The notes under the pieces: model-generated | Database searches by the model: none | Told to the model about the DNA's origin: nothing | Seen by the model: the letters and a program-made list of their open reading frames with translations, nothing else | Translations under genes and position numbers: made by a program | Shown: positions 54,415 through 62,980 of the stretch, piece by piece | Position numbering within the stretch: the stretch's first letter is position 1 | Layout: each line of letters begins with the position of its first letter | DNA from: Desulfovibrio sp. | GTDB taxonomy: Bacteria; Desulfobacterota; Desulfovibrionia; Desulfovibrionales; Desulfovibrionaceae | DNA length: 64,000 bases | Assembly: GCF_014803725.1 (NCBI RefSeq) | Contig: NZ_JAAVBE010000003.1 | Location: 88,730 to 152,729, forward strand | Reading direction: 5' to 3'

Positions 54415-56241
54415 ATGAAGCACCTTTCGCTCGCGGCGCGCTACCGTCCGCAGACTTTCGCCGAAGTGGCCGGCCAGGAGATGGTCGTGGCCGCGCTGTC
54501 GCGCGCCGCTGAACGCGACAGCCCGGCCCCGGCCTATCTTTTGAGCGGCACCCGCGGCGTCGGCAAGACCACCATCGCCCGCATCTTCGCCAAGGCGCTC
54601 AACTGCGAGCACGCCCCGGGCGCCGAACCGTGCAACGAGTGCGCCCAGTGCCGCAAGATAGCGGCCGGCTCCCATGTGGACGTGACCGAGATCGACGGCG
54701 CCTCCAACAACAGCGTGGAGGACGCCCGCGCCCTCAGGGAGCATATCGGCTACGCCCCCATGGACGGGCGCTACAAGGTCTTCATCATCGACGAGGCGCA
54801 CATGCTCTCGCGCAGCGCCTTCAACGCCCTCTTAAAGACGCTGGAGGAGCCGCCGGAGCGCGTGGTCTTCATCTTCGCCACCACCGAGGCCCACAAGTTC
54901 CCCGTCACCATCGTCAGCCGCTGCCAGCACTTCGTCTTCCGCCACCTTGGGGAAGACGCGCTCGCCGCCCATCTCGTGCGCACCCTCAACGCCGAGGGCC
55001 GCGGCTATGAAGACGCGGCCGTGCGCCTCATCGCAAGGCGCGCCGCGGGCAGCGTGCGCGATGCCATGTCCCTGCTCGACCAGACCCTGGCCCTCGGCGG
55101 CGTCACGCTCGACGCGGAGACCACGCGCCAGGTGCTCGGACTCGCCGGGCAGGAGCTTTTCACCCGGCTCTTCGGCGCGCTTGCGACGCAGGATTGCGCC
55201 GCAGCCGCGGACACGAGCCGGCACCTCCTGCGCGAGGGCGTGGACATCGGCTTCTTCCTGCGGGAGCTCGCGGGCCACTGGCGCAATCTCTTCCTCTTCA
55301 GGCAGGGCGGCGGCGCGGCGCTTGGCGCGCTGGCCCTCCCGGAGGACGACGCCGCGTGGCTCAAAGCCATGGCGGAGCGCTTTTCGGCCCCGCATCTGCA
55401 CGCCGCCTGGCAGATGACCCTCGACGCGCAGCGCGGCATCACCCAGAGCCCGGAACCCGGGGCCGCGCTGGAGCTGTTGCTGCTCAACCTGGCCCTTTTG
55501 CCGCGCCTGTTGCCGCTGGAAAAGCTGGACGGGCTCAGCGGTGGAGCGGACAGGGAGCCGGCGCGCCCGGCACCCGCCCCCCAGAGCCGGCCACACGCGG
55601 AGCCAGCACAGACTGCGCCGGCGCGGACTCCGGCCCCGGAAACGAAAGCCCCGCAAAGGGAAGAGGCGCCCGCACCAGAGCCGGAAGCGAAGGTTCGGGA
55701 GCCGGAGCCCCAGCACGCCGAGGCCGCCGCACACGTCGAGCCACCCCGGGAGACGGCGGAAAAGGCAGCCCGGGCCGCTGCTGCATCCACTGGAGCGCCC
55801 GAAGCCGAACCAGACGCACCCGGCAACGCGCCTGAGCCGGTGCAGCCAGCCCCCAATTTCCAGCCGGATTGGGCCTCGTTCTGCGCCTTTTGCACCGCCG
55901 AGCACGAGGCCGGGCGCCCCGCGCCCCCGCTCCATGCCCTGCGCGGCCTCGAGGTGGACTGGCGCCCCGGTGCGCTCACCCTGCATGCGCCCGCGCGCGC
56001 CCTCGTGCACCAGCTGGAAAAGCACCGCCCGGCGCTGGAAGCGGCCCTCGCCAGCTATTGCGGCGGCGCGGGGCCCGAGCTCGACATCGTGGCGCCCAGG
56101 GCGCGCCGCAGCCAGGGCGAGCTCATCGCCGAATTTTCCCGGCGCCCCGAGCTCCAGCACTGCTTCGAGCTTTTGGGCGCGGAAATCGACCACTGCACGG
56201 AAGCGGGCGCCCCGGCCGCGCCCCGCAACGCCAAACCCTAA
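54415..56241 (+). CDS. dnaX: DNA polymerase III subunit gamma/tau
   Basis: DnaX is the clamp-loader ATPase that also ties polymerase cores together. The 608-residue protein has SLAARYRPQTFAEVAGQE, Walker A GTRGVGKT (45-52), a zinc module with Cys64, Cys73, Cys76 and Cys79, Walker B IIDEAHMLS and the SRC motif. An unusual Pro/Ala/Glu-rich linker of about 100 residues (380-480) separates the ATPase lid from the C-terminal tau-like domain. No A-rich slippery site for gamma production is visible. It is followed by ybaB and recR, the common dnaX-ybaB-recR arrangement. Confidence 0.96.
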   Translation: MKHLSLAARYRPQTFAEVAGQEMVVAALSRAAERDSPAPAYLLSGTRGVGKTTIARIFAKALNCEHAPGAEPCNECAQCRKIAAGSHVDVTEIDGASNNSVEDARALREHIGYAPMDGRYKVFIIDEAHMLSRSAFNALLKTLEEPPERVVFIFATTEAHKFPVTIVSRCQHFVFRHLGEDALAAHLVRTLNAEGRGYEDAAVRLIARRAAGSVRDAMSLLDQTLALGGVTLDAETTRQVLGLAGQELFTRLFGALATQDCAAAADTSRHLLREGVDIGFFLRELAGHWRNLFLFRQGGGAALGALALPEDDAAWLKAMAERFSAPHLHAAWQMTLDAQRGITQSPEPGAALELLLLNLALLPRLLPLEKLDGLSGGADREPARPAPAPQSRPHAEPAQTAPARTPAPETKAPQREEAPAPEPEAKVREPEPQHAEAAAHVEPPRETAEKAARAAAASTGAPEAEPDAPGNAPEPVQPAPNFQPDWASFCAFCTAEHEAGRPAPPLHALRGLEVDWRPGALTLHAPARALVHQLEKHRPALEAALASYCGGAGPELDIVAPRARRSQGELIAEFSRRPELQHCFELLGAEIDHCTEAGAPAAPRNAKP

Positions 56242-56274
56242 CAACGACGCGCCCTCGGGCGCGGGGAGACCCCC

Positions 56275-56586
56275 ATGCGCAACATGAACGACATCCTGCG
56301 CCAGGCCCAGGTCATGCAGAACAAGCTCGCCAAGCTCCAGCAGGAGATGGCCGAGCGCACCTACGAGGCCGCCAGCGGCGGCGGCATGGTCAAGGCCGAG
56401 GTTTCCGGCAAGCAGGAGCTGCGCAAGCTCGTCATCGACCCCAAGGCCCTCGAGGGCGGCGACGTGGAGATGTTGCAGGACCTCATCCTCGCCGCGGTCA
56501 ACGAGGCCTCGCGCATCGCCCGCGAAAGCATGGAGCGCGAGATGAACGCCATTTCCGGGGGCATCAAGTTGCCCGGCATGTTCTAG
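56275..56586 (+). CDS. ybaB: YbaB/EbfC-family nucleoid-associated protein
   Basis: The 103-residue protein is a small DNA-binding dimer: MNDILRQAQVMQNKLAKLQQ, then EMAERTYEAASGGGMV and NEASRIARESMEREM with C-terminal LPGMF. The tweezer-like homodimer binds DNA non-specifically. It lies between dnaX and recR with short gaps (33 and 3 bases), as in many bacteria. Confidence 0.95.
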   Translation: MRNMNDILRQAQVMQNKLAKLQQEMAERTYEAASGGGMVKAEVSGKQELRKLVIDPKALEGGDVEMLQDLILAAVNEASRIARESMEREMNAISGGIKLPGMF

Positions 56587-56589
56587 GCC

Positions 56590-57186
56590 ATGCCGGCCCG
56601 CGTTCCCGAGCCGCTCAGGGTGCTCGTCGAGCAGATGGCGCGCCTTCCGGGCCTCGGCCCCAAGTCCGCCATGCGGGTGGCCATGACCCTGCTCAAGTGG
56701 CCCGAGGCCGAGACGCGCCGCCTCGGGCAGAATATCCACGGCCTGCGCGACAGCCTGCATCTTTGCGGGCGCTGCGGGGGCCTCTCGGCCACCGACCCCT
56801 GCGCCATCTGCGCCGACGGCGCCCGCAGCCGCGACACCCTCTGCCTCGTCACCGAGTGGGACAGCATGCTCACCCTTGAGGAGGGCGGCTTTTACCGCGG
56901 GCAGTACCTCATCCTCGGCGGCCTCCTTGGCCCGCAGGAGGGCGCGCCCGACCTCGAACGGCTGGAGCGGCGCCTTTCCGAGGGCGAAGTGTCCGAGCTC
57001 ATCCTCGCTCTCGGCGCCACCGTGGAGGCGGAGAATACCGCGGCCTATGTGCGCGAGATGGTGCGCCGGCGCTTCCCGGACCTTCGCGTGTCGCGCCTTG
57101 CGCAGGGCATCCCCCTGGGCGCCGAGGTCAAGTACATGGACCGCGAGACCCTGCGCCAGTCCCTGCGCTTCCGGCAGGAGCTGTAG
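56590..57186 (+). CDS. recR: Recombination mediator RecR
   Basis: RecR works with RecO/RecF to load RecA on gaps. The 198-residue protein has the helix-hairpin-helix region MARLPGLGPKSAMRVA, a zinc finger with Cys59, Cys62, Cys71 and Cys74, and a Toprim domain with LCLVTEWDSMLTLEEGGFY and LILALGATVEAENTAAYV. The length and order are normal. It starts three bases after ybaB. Confidence 0.96.
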   Translation: MPARVPEPLRVLVEQMARLPGLGPKSAMRVAMTLLKWPEAETRRLGQNIHGLRDSLHLCGRCGGLSATDPCAICADGARSRDTLCLVTEWDSMLTLEEGGFYRGQYLILGGLLGPQEGAPDLERLERRLSEGEVSELILALGATVEAENTAAYVREMVRRRFPDLRVSRLAQGIPLGAEVKYMDRETLRQSLRFRQEL

Positions 57187-57229
57187 GCGAAGGGCTGTGT
57201 ACCGCTTCTGCGTCGGTGCTGTGCCTGGG

Positions 57230-57540
57230 CTGCCCTTGTAACGCCGAAAGTCTCCGTCAAAAACAGCCTTTCAGGTTCGGACTGCGTCAGAAAAAAATTT
57301 CCTCGGTCGAGTACTTGAGTACACTCCCTTCGGAAATTGTTTTTCTTCCTAGCTTCAGCCGTTGCGACGAAGGAAGCTACGGCTGAAGACAGCAGTTAGT
57401 TACCGCGTTGGTCAGCTAACGCTGTCACTGTCGCTATCCGTAAGGCTCGGGGACTCGCCAACGGCTAGCGCGCCGGAACCTGAAAATCTTATTTTTCAGG
57501 ATCCTTCCGGCACCAGCCCCGTCTTCCGCTTCGCTCCGGA
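57230..57540. other. Hairpin-rich intergenic element of unknown type
   Basis: Between recR and the chemoreceptor there is no gene but several clear inverted repeats. (1) AGAAAAAAATTTCC/GGAAATTGTTTTTCT (57289-57346) enclosing GTACT-TG-AGTAC. (2) CTTCAGCCGT/ACGGCTGAAG (57353-57388), in competition with TAGCTTC/GAAGCTA (57350-57379). (3) GCGTT/AACGC with GTTAG/CTAAC around 57398-57423. (4) CCTGAAAA/TTTTCAGG (57479-57500) nested in CCGGAA/TTCCGG. The AT-richer base use and stacked structure suggest a structured RNA or a dispersed repeat. Confidence 0.6.
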
Positions 57541-57645
57541 CGGATTTAAGGAATATCTCTCATTAGCCAGACAAGAAAACCTCCCCCGGCTGGGCGCCAT
57601 GCCCCGCCCCCTCCCCTTTTTTCTTGCAAAAAGCCCCGTTCCATA

Positions 57646-57672
57646 TAAAGTTTCTCCGCCACATACCGAACA
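57646..57672 (+). promoter_or_regulatory. Sigma-28 (FliA) promoter of the chemoreceptor gene
   Basis: TAAAGTTT (57646-57653), 11 bases, then ACCGAACA (57665-57672) matches the flagellar sigma-28 consensus TAAAGTTT-N11-GCCGATAA, with a perfect -35 and correct spacing. The transcript would start near 57680, about 75 bases before the ATG. Confidence 0.8.
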
Positions 57673-57755
57673 GAAGTGCAGATTCCGCCATGCGGCGCGG
57701 CTTTCCCGCCGCCGGGCGCCCGTTCAGCTCAGCAGCTTTTGGAAAGGACACAGCC

Positions 57756-59327
57756 ATGAGCAATTCACTCAGCTCCAAACAGGTGCTTATCTTCCTCTGC
57801 TTCTTGGTGCTCGCGTGCCTCGCCTGCATCGTAAGCATCAGCATGTCATCGGGCGCCTCCGCCTGGAGCGCGGCGCTCCCCGGCATCGGCGCGGCCATCG
57901 TGCTCGCCATCATCGGGGCCGTTCTCATTTCCAAAAGCACGGGCGATTTGCCGAAGATCGCGGAATACGCCGAGGCCGCCGCGCAGGGCAAGGCCGTGCC
58001 CCAGCTCGACCCCGCCGCCTGCGGCAGCCTCGCCCCGCTGGCCCGCGGCGTGGTGGGCATGCGCCAGCGCTCGTTGGACCGCACGCACTGGTACGAGAGC
58101 ATCCTCAACGGCCTGCCCTGGGCCATCGCCGTCACCGACCCGGACATGAACTGGACCTTCTGCAACACGGCCTCGCTCAAGTCCATGGGCAAGACCTCCA
58201 TGGACGAGGTCATGGGCAAGCACTGCTCCGCCAAGGGCGGCAATATCTGCAACACGCCCAACTGCGGCATCGAACAGCTCCGCAAGGGCAACCACCGCGT
58301 CATCAACCACATGCCCAACGGCAAGACCATGCAGATCATCCTTGAGTTCCTGCATGACGCGAGCGGCAAGGTCATCGGGCATCTCGAAGTGGGCGAGGAC
58401 ATCACCGAGCGCATCGCCCTCGAGAAGCGCAGCAAGCAGGCCGCGGCCGAGGCGCGCGCCCACATGGTCACGCAGCTCGAGGGCGTGGTGAGCGGCATCG
58501 ACAAGGGCGCGGAAAGCCTCAACGTGGCCTTGAACGAAGTGCGCAACCAGGCGCAGGAAGCGGCGGCCCGCCTCTCCGAATCCGCCACGGCCATGAACGA
58601 GATGAATTCCACGGTGCTCGAGGTGGCGAGCAACGCCGAGGGCGCGGCCGACGCCGCCACCTCGGTGCAGACCCAGGCCCACGAGGGCAATTCCCTGGTT
58701 CTGCGCACGGTGGAGAGCCTGCGCACCCTGCGCACCCTCTCCGTCAACCTCAAGACTGACATGGAAGGCCTCGACAAGCAGGCCAAGGACATCGGCACCG
58801 TGCTCACCCTCATCCGCGACATCGCCGACCAGACCAACCTGCTCGCGCTCAACGCTGCCATCGAGGCCGCCCGCGCCGGCGAGGCGGGCCGCGGCTTCGC
58901 CGTGGTGGCTGACGAGGTGCGCAAGCTCGCGGAAAAGACCATGAGCGCCACCCGCGACGTGGAATCCGCCATCGAGGCCATCCAGCAGCGCACGGCCAAG
59001 AGCTCCGCCAACCTCGACACCGCGGTGGAGGCCATCGAGCACACGAGCCACATGGGCGAGGAATCCGGCGCCGCGCTCGAGCATATCTCGGGCCTTGCCG
59101 AAGACTCCAGCCTGCGCGTTTCGGCCATCGCCGCCGCCGCCACGGAGCAGTCCGCCGCGTCGGAAGAGATCAACCGCAGCATCACCGAGGTCAACCACCT
59201 GAGCGCCGAGATCTCGCGCGTCATGGGCGAGGCCGTGGAGCAGATGGCCGAGATGGTGCAGGAATCGCATGTGCTTACCGACATCCTCGAAGGCATGCGC
59301 AAGGAAGGCGAAAAGGAAGGCGCGTAG
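57756..59327 (+). CDS. Methyl-accepting chemotaxis protein with Cys-containing PAS domain
   Basis: The 523-residue receptor has two close N-terminal membrane spans (about 9-29 and 41-60), hence almost no periplasmic sensor. A cytoplasmic PAS domain follows (about 110-222), with Cys136 and the motif [15 protein letters not shown] (Cys157, Cys165, Cys170). The signalling domain (from about 230) has the tip [20 protein letters not shown] that contacts CheA/CheW, and flanking methylation helices. Sensing is therefore cytoplasmic; the cysteines could hold haem, metal or a redox switch. AAAGGA precedes the ATG, and the gene has a sigma-28 promoter. Confidence 0.93.
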   Translation: MSNSLSSKQVLIFLCFLVLACLACIVSISMSSGASAWSAALPGIGAAIVLAIIGAVLISKSTGDLPKIAEYAEAAAQGKAVPQLDPAACGSLAPLARGVVGMRQRSLDRTHWYESILNGLPWAIAVTDPDMNWTFCNTASLKSMGKTSMDEVMGKHCSAKGGNICNTPNCGIEQLRKGNHRVINHMPNGKTMQIILEFLHDASGKVIGHLEVGEDITERIALEKRSKQAAAEARAHMVTQLEGVVSGIDKGAESLNVALNEVRNQAQEAAARLSESATAMNEMNSTVLEVASNAEGAADAATSVQTQAHEGNSLVLRTVESLRTLRTLSVNLKTDMEGLDKQAKDIGTVLTLIRDIADQTNLLALNAAIEAARAGEAGRGFAVVADEVRKLAEKTMSATRDVESAIEAIQQRTAKSSANLDTAVEAIEHTSHMGEESGAALEHISGLAEDSSLRVSAIAAAATEQSAASEEINRSITEVNHLSAEISRVMGEAVEQMAEMVQESHVLTDILEGMRKEGEKEGA

Positions 59328-59371
59328 CCGCAAGCCTCTTGGGGGCGCACGCACATCCGCAACAGCACTTC

Positions 59372-59403
59372 AGGGCCGGTTCCCCGCGGGGGCCGGCCCT
59401 TCG
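59372..59403 (+). terminator. Terminator-like hairpin after the chemoreceptor gene
   Basis: GGGCCGG and CCGGCCC pair around a 13-base loop, followed by TTCGCG. The T tract is weak. The remaining gap to 59599 shows no gene. Confidence 0.5.
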
Positions 59404-59599
59404 CGTTCTCAGGCGGCCGCCCATGGATTTTTGCCCGTCTCTCTTCCTCGATTCTCCTGTTCTGCGAGGGGGTTCCGGCAAAGGACGCCGGCCTCCCTGC
59501 CATCCCTGCCTTGCAATCCGCCCTGCCCTGAAGTAGATTTTCTTCTTCACAGCCAAGCCGCCGCAGCCGGGCCTGCGGCCAATGAAGGGGGCGCGCGCC

Positions 59600-60478
59600 A
59601 TGCTTCGCAGCATGACCGGCTTTGGGCGCTGTCTTGCGGAAACCGCCGACAGCATCCAGCAATGGGAAGTCAAGAGCGTCAACGGGCGCCATCTGGACCT
59701 CAAGTGGCGCCTGCCGCCCGCGGTGCGCTCTCTCGAGCCCGTGCTGGAAAAGGTCGTGCGCCGGCACGCCACCCGTGGGCGCGTGGACGTGAGCCTCACC
59801 CTCCGGCGGGCCGCAGGCGCCCCCGGGGCCGGCTTTGACGCGGCCCTCGCCTCCTCCATGCTGGACAGCCTTGCAGCCCTCGCCCGCGAGCGGGGCGACG
59901 TCTTCACGCCTGACTATACGGCGCTGCTCTCCGTGCCCGCGCTCTGGGGCGAGAACGCCGCCGCGCCGGACGAAGCACTGGTGCATGAGCTTGAGGCAGG
60001 CCTTGACCGCGCCCTGGCGGACTGGAACCAGTCCCGCGAAGCCGAGGGGGCCGCGCTCGCTGCCGACCTCGATGCCCGGCTCAGGCGCATGGAAGAGTGG
60101 ACCCGCGAGCTCGCGGCCGCGGCCCCGGCCATCAAGAAGGAGCGGGTCGAGGCGCTGCGCGCCCGCATCGCGGGAGAGCTTGCGCCCGAGGGCCTTTCGC
60201 TCGACGAGGCGCGCTTCCTGCAGGAAGTCACCGTGCTCATGGACCGCCTCGACGTGAGCGAAGAGATCACGCGCCTTGGCGCGCACCTTACGCGCCTGCG
60301 CGAGCTTTTGCGCGGCGGCGGCGACGCGGGGCGGCGCCTCGACTTCACGCTTCAGGAATGCTTCCGCGAGATCAACACCTGCGGCAACAAGATCCCCGAC
60401 ATCCGGCTCTCCCGCCTGGTGGTGGATTTCAAGAACGAGCTGGAAAAGTGCCGCGAGCAGGTACAGAACCTGGAATAG
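59600..60478 (+). CDS. yicC: YicC-family endoribonuclease
   Basis: YicC-type proteins are endoribonucleases linked to small-RNA decay and stationary phase. The 292-residue protein starts [10 protein letters not shown], has [16 protein letters not shown] and ends with [24 protein letters not shown] sequence and [13 protein letters not shown], which are the family landmarks. GAAGGGGG lies upstream of the ATG at 59600; an earlier in-frame ATG (59582) lacks a signal. It starts a tight run yicC-remA-like-gmk. Confidence 0.9.
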   Translation: MLRSMTGFGRCLAETADSIQQWEVKSVNGRHLDLKWRLPPAVRSLEPVLEKVVRRHATRGRVDVSLTLRRAAGAPGAGFDAALASSMLDSLAALARERGDVFTPDYTALLSVPALWGENAAAPDEALVHELEAGLDRALADWNQSREAEGAALAADLDARLRRMEEWTRELAAAAPAIKKERVEALRARIAGELAPEGLSLDEARFLQEVTVLMDRLDVSEEITRLGAHLTRLRELLRGGGDAGRRLDFTLQECFREINTCGNKIPDIRLSRLVVDFKNELEKCREQVQNLE

Positions 60479-60480
60479 CC

Positions 60481-60732
60481 ATGGCAGGCGAAAGACTCAT
60501 CAATATCGGTTTCGGCAACTATGTGCTCGCCGCGCGCGTGGTGGGCATCGCCAACCCGGCCTCGTCGCCCATGCGCCGCCTCCGGGAGGACGCCCGCGCG
60601 GCCGGGCGCCTGGTGGACGCCACCCAGGGCCGCAAGACGCGCTCCATCCTTGTCATGGATTCCAACCACGTGATCCTCTCCTCCATCCAGCCGGAGACCA
60701 TCAGCCAGCGCTTCGCCCAGGAGGACGCCTGA
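60481..60732 (+). CDS. RemA-like (DUF370) small regulatory protein
   Basis: The 83-residue protein ([20 protein letters not shown], ending in [11 protein letters not shown]) belongs to the DUF370/RemA family, DNA-binding regulators known in Bacillus for biofilm matrix genes. The phrase IGFGNYV and the [20 protein letters not shown] segment are diagnostic. It begins two bases after yicC and overlaps the gmk start as TGATG, so the three genes are coupled. A matrix role here is inference. Confidence 0.92.
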   Translation: MAGERLINIGFGNYVLAARVVGIANPASSPMRRLREDARAAGRLVDATQGRKTRSILVMDSNHVILSSIQPETISQRFAQEDA

Positions 60733-61340
60733 TGCGCCAGGGCATAGCGCTCGTGCTCAGCGCGCCTTCCGGCGCCGGCAAGACCACCCTCGTCCGGCGG
60801 CTTCGCGCCGAATTTCCGGCCATCGGCTATTCCGTGAGCTGCACCACGCGGGCTCCGCGCCCGGGCGAGGTGGACGGCAGGGACTACACCTTCCTCAGCC
60901 GTCCCGACTTCGAGCGCCGCCGAGCGGCCGGCGAATTCGCCGAATGGGCCGAGGTGCACGGCAACCTCTACGGCACGCCGCTCGCCCCGGTGGAGGCCAT
61001 GCTCGCCGAGGGGCGCGACGCGCTCTTCGACATCGACGTTCAGGGCGCGGCGCAGCTCAAGCTGAACCTCGAGGCCGCGACCTTCGTCTTCATCCTGCCG
61101 CCGAGCCTCACCGAGCTGGAGCGCCGGCTGCGCCTGCGCGGGCAGGACGACGAGGAGGTCATCGAGCGCCGCCTCGCCAATGCCCGGCGCGAGCTGCGCG
61201 AAGCCGCGTGGTACGACGCCCTCGTGGTCAACGACGACCTTGACGGCGCCTATGACCGCCTGAGGGCGGCCTATCTCGCCGCGACCCTGGCCCCGGCCCG
61301 CAACCCCCGGCTTGTGGATTCCCTTCTCGCCACCTCCTGA
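60732..61340 (+). CDS. gmk: Guanylate kinase
   Basis: Gmk phosphorylates GMP to GDP. The 202-residue protein has the P-loop APSGAGKT (11-18), then SVSCTTRAPRPGEVDGRDY with the GMP-binding residues, and DIDVQGAAQLK. It is the third gene of the yicC-remA-like-gmk unit and overlaps its predecessor by one base. pyrF follows after nine bases. Confidence 0.96.
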   Translation: MRQGIALVLSAPSGAGKTTLVRRLRAEFPAIGYSVSCTTRAPRPGEVDGRDYTFLSRPDFERRRAAGEFAEWAEVHGNLYGTPLAPVEAMLAEGRDALFDIDVQGAAQLKLNLEAATFVFILPPSLTELERRLRLRGQDDEEVIERRLANARRELREAAWYDALVVNDDLDGAYDRLRAAYLAATLAPARNPRLVDSLLATS

Positions 61341-61349
61341 CACGGCGGT

Positions 61350-62069
61350 ATGCCCATGCCCGAGCTCATCGTCGCCCTCGACCTCCCCGACCGCGAAAAG
61401 GCGGTCAGCATGGCCCGCCAGTTGCGCGGCGTCCTCGACTGGTGCAAGGTGGGCCTTGAGCTCTTCACCCTCGGCGGCCCGCGCCTGCTGGAACGCCTCA
61501 AGGAGCAGGGCTACCGCGTCTTTCTCGACCTCAAGTATTACGACATCCCGCACACCGTGGCCCAGGCCGTGGAGGCCGCGGCCGTGCTCGGCGTGGACAT
61601 GCTCACTTTGCACTGCCAGGGCGGCAAGCGCATGTGCCAGGCGGCCGTGGAAGCCCGCGACGGAGCCTCGGACGCCTGCTCCGCGCCGCTGCTCTTCGGC
61701 GTGACCGCGCTCACGAGCTTCGGCACCGGGGAGATGCCCGGGATAACAGTCCATCCCGGCGTTTTCGCGCAGGATCTTGCCGCCGGCGCCGCGCGCTGGG
61801 GGCTCGACGGCGTGGTCTGCTCCGGCCACGAAGTGCGGGACATCAAGGCCGCATCGCCCGGGCTCCGCTGCCTCTGCCCCGGCATCCGCCCGGGCGGCGC
61901 CGACGCCGGCGACCAGCGTCGCACCATGACCCCGGCCGAGGCCGTACAGGCCGGCGCCGACTATCTGGTGGTGGGCCGGCCCATCATCGAGGCCCCCTCG
62001 CCCGCGGAGGCGGCGGCCGCCATTGTGGAAGAAATGCGGGCCGCGTCCGTGGCGCCCGCGGCAGAATAA
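61350..62069 (+). CDS. pyrF: Orotidine 5'-phosphate decarboxylase
   Basis: PyrF makes UMP from OMP. The 239-residue TIM-barrel protein has LIVALDLPDREKA and the catalytic DxKxxD motif as FLDLKYYDIPHTV (Asp60, Lys62, Asp65). The usual residue after DLK is often Leu-His, here Tyr-Tyr, but the three key charges are kept. VVGRPIIEAPSPAEAA near the end binds the phosphate. Confidence 0.95.
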   Translation: MPMPELIVALDLPDREKAVSMARQLRGVLDWCKVGLELFTLGGPRLLERLKEQGYRVFLDLKYYDIPHTVAQAVEAAAVLGVDMLTLHCQGGKRMCQAAVEARDGASDACSAPLLFGVTALTSFGTGEMPGITVHPGVFAQDLAAGAARWGLDGVVCSGHEVRDIKAASPGLRCLCPGIRPGGADAGDQRRTMTPAEAVQAGADYLVVGRPIIEAPSPAEAAAAIVEEMRAASVAPAAE

Positions 62070-62086
62070 AGCAGCCAGAGGAAACC

Positions 62087-62980
62087 ATGGCCGAGTCAGC
62101 AGCGTCCGCCGGACAGAACAAGACCGATGTGCGCGGGGTGTTTTCCACCCAGGAGATCCGCAAGGTCGGCACGGGAACGACCACGCGCAAGACCGTGCAA
62201 AAGACCTTCTGGTTCGTGGAGCAGCACGGGGACGTGATCGAGTGCCAGCCGCTCAACGCCAACTATGTGCCGAGCGGCCCCAAGCGCAAGATCACCATGG
62301 ACGAGCTCATAGCCAAGTTCTCGCCGGAGCCGGAATTCTACCAGATGTCCGTGTATCCGAAGATGCGCGAGGTGGAGCAGTCCGTGGACAAGGGCGACAG
62401 CCACCGCGAAAAGGGCGAGACTTTCGCGGCGGAATACGAGTATTCGCGCGCGCTCAAGGTGGACGTGGCCAATGTGCGCGCCAATTTCGGCATCGGCCTC
62501 ACCTATATGGAGCGCGGCGAGCTCGACAAGGCGCAGGACATCTTCGACCGCCTGCTCAAGCTGGACGGCGCCTTCGACGCCGAGCACAAGCACCTGTTCA
62601 ACGAGTTCGGCATCAACCTGCGCAAGAACAAGATGCTCGCGCAGTCGGTGGAATACTACCAGCGCGCCCTCCAGCTCACGGCCAATGACGAGAACCTGCA
62701 CATGAACCTCGCGCGCGTGCTGCTGGAAACGCGCGACATGGACGGCTGCCTCGAGCACCTGTTCGCCGCGCTGGAGCTGGCGCCGCGCCACGAGGTCTCG
62801 CTCAAGTTCCTCGCGTGGCTGTTGCAAAAATCCATGGTGCCCGCGGAAAAGATGGACAAGGTGCGCGAGCTTCTGACCGCCGCCAGCCAGGGGGCGCGGG
62901 CCGCGGCGGCTCCCGCTCCCCCGGCAGCCCCGGCGGCGGAGGCGCCGCAAGCCCAGAGCGCGGCCCCGGGCCCGCAATGA
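62087..62980 (+). CDS. TPR-repeat protein
   Basis: The 297-residue protein has an N-terminal part without motifs (FSTQEIRKVGTGTTTRKT, then KTFWFVEQHGDVIECQPLN) and about three to four tetratricopeptide repeats (110-250), with the last three well formed (NFGIGLTYMERGELDKAQDI; HLFNEFGINLRKNKMLAQSV; LHMNLARVLLETRDMDGCLE). An Ala/Pro-rich tail follows. TPRs mediate protein contacts; the partner is unknown. AGAGGAAA precedes the ATG. The recJ start overlaps its stop as ATGA. Confidence 0.9.
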   Translation: MAESAASAGQNKTDVRGVFSTQEIRKVGTGTTTRKTVQKTFWFVEQHGDVIECQPLNANYVPSGPKRKITMDELIAKFSPEPEFYQMSVYPKMREVEQSVDKGDSHREKGETFAAEYEYSRALKVDVANVRANFGIGLTYMERGELDKAQDIFDRLLKLDGAFDAEHKHLFNEFGINLRKNKMLAQSVEYYQRALQLTANDENLHMNLARVLLETRDMDGCLEHLFAALELAPRHEVSLKFLAWLLQKSMVPAEKMDKVRELLTAASQGARAAAAPAPPAAPAAEAPQAQSAAPGPQ

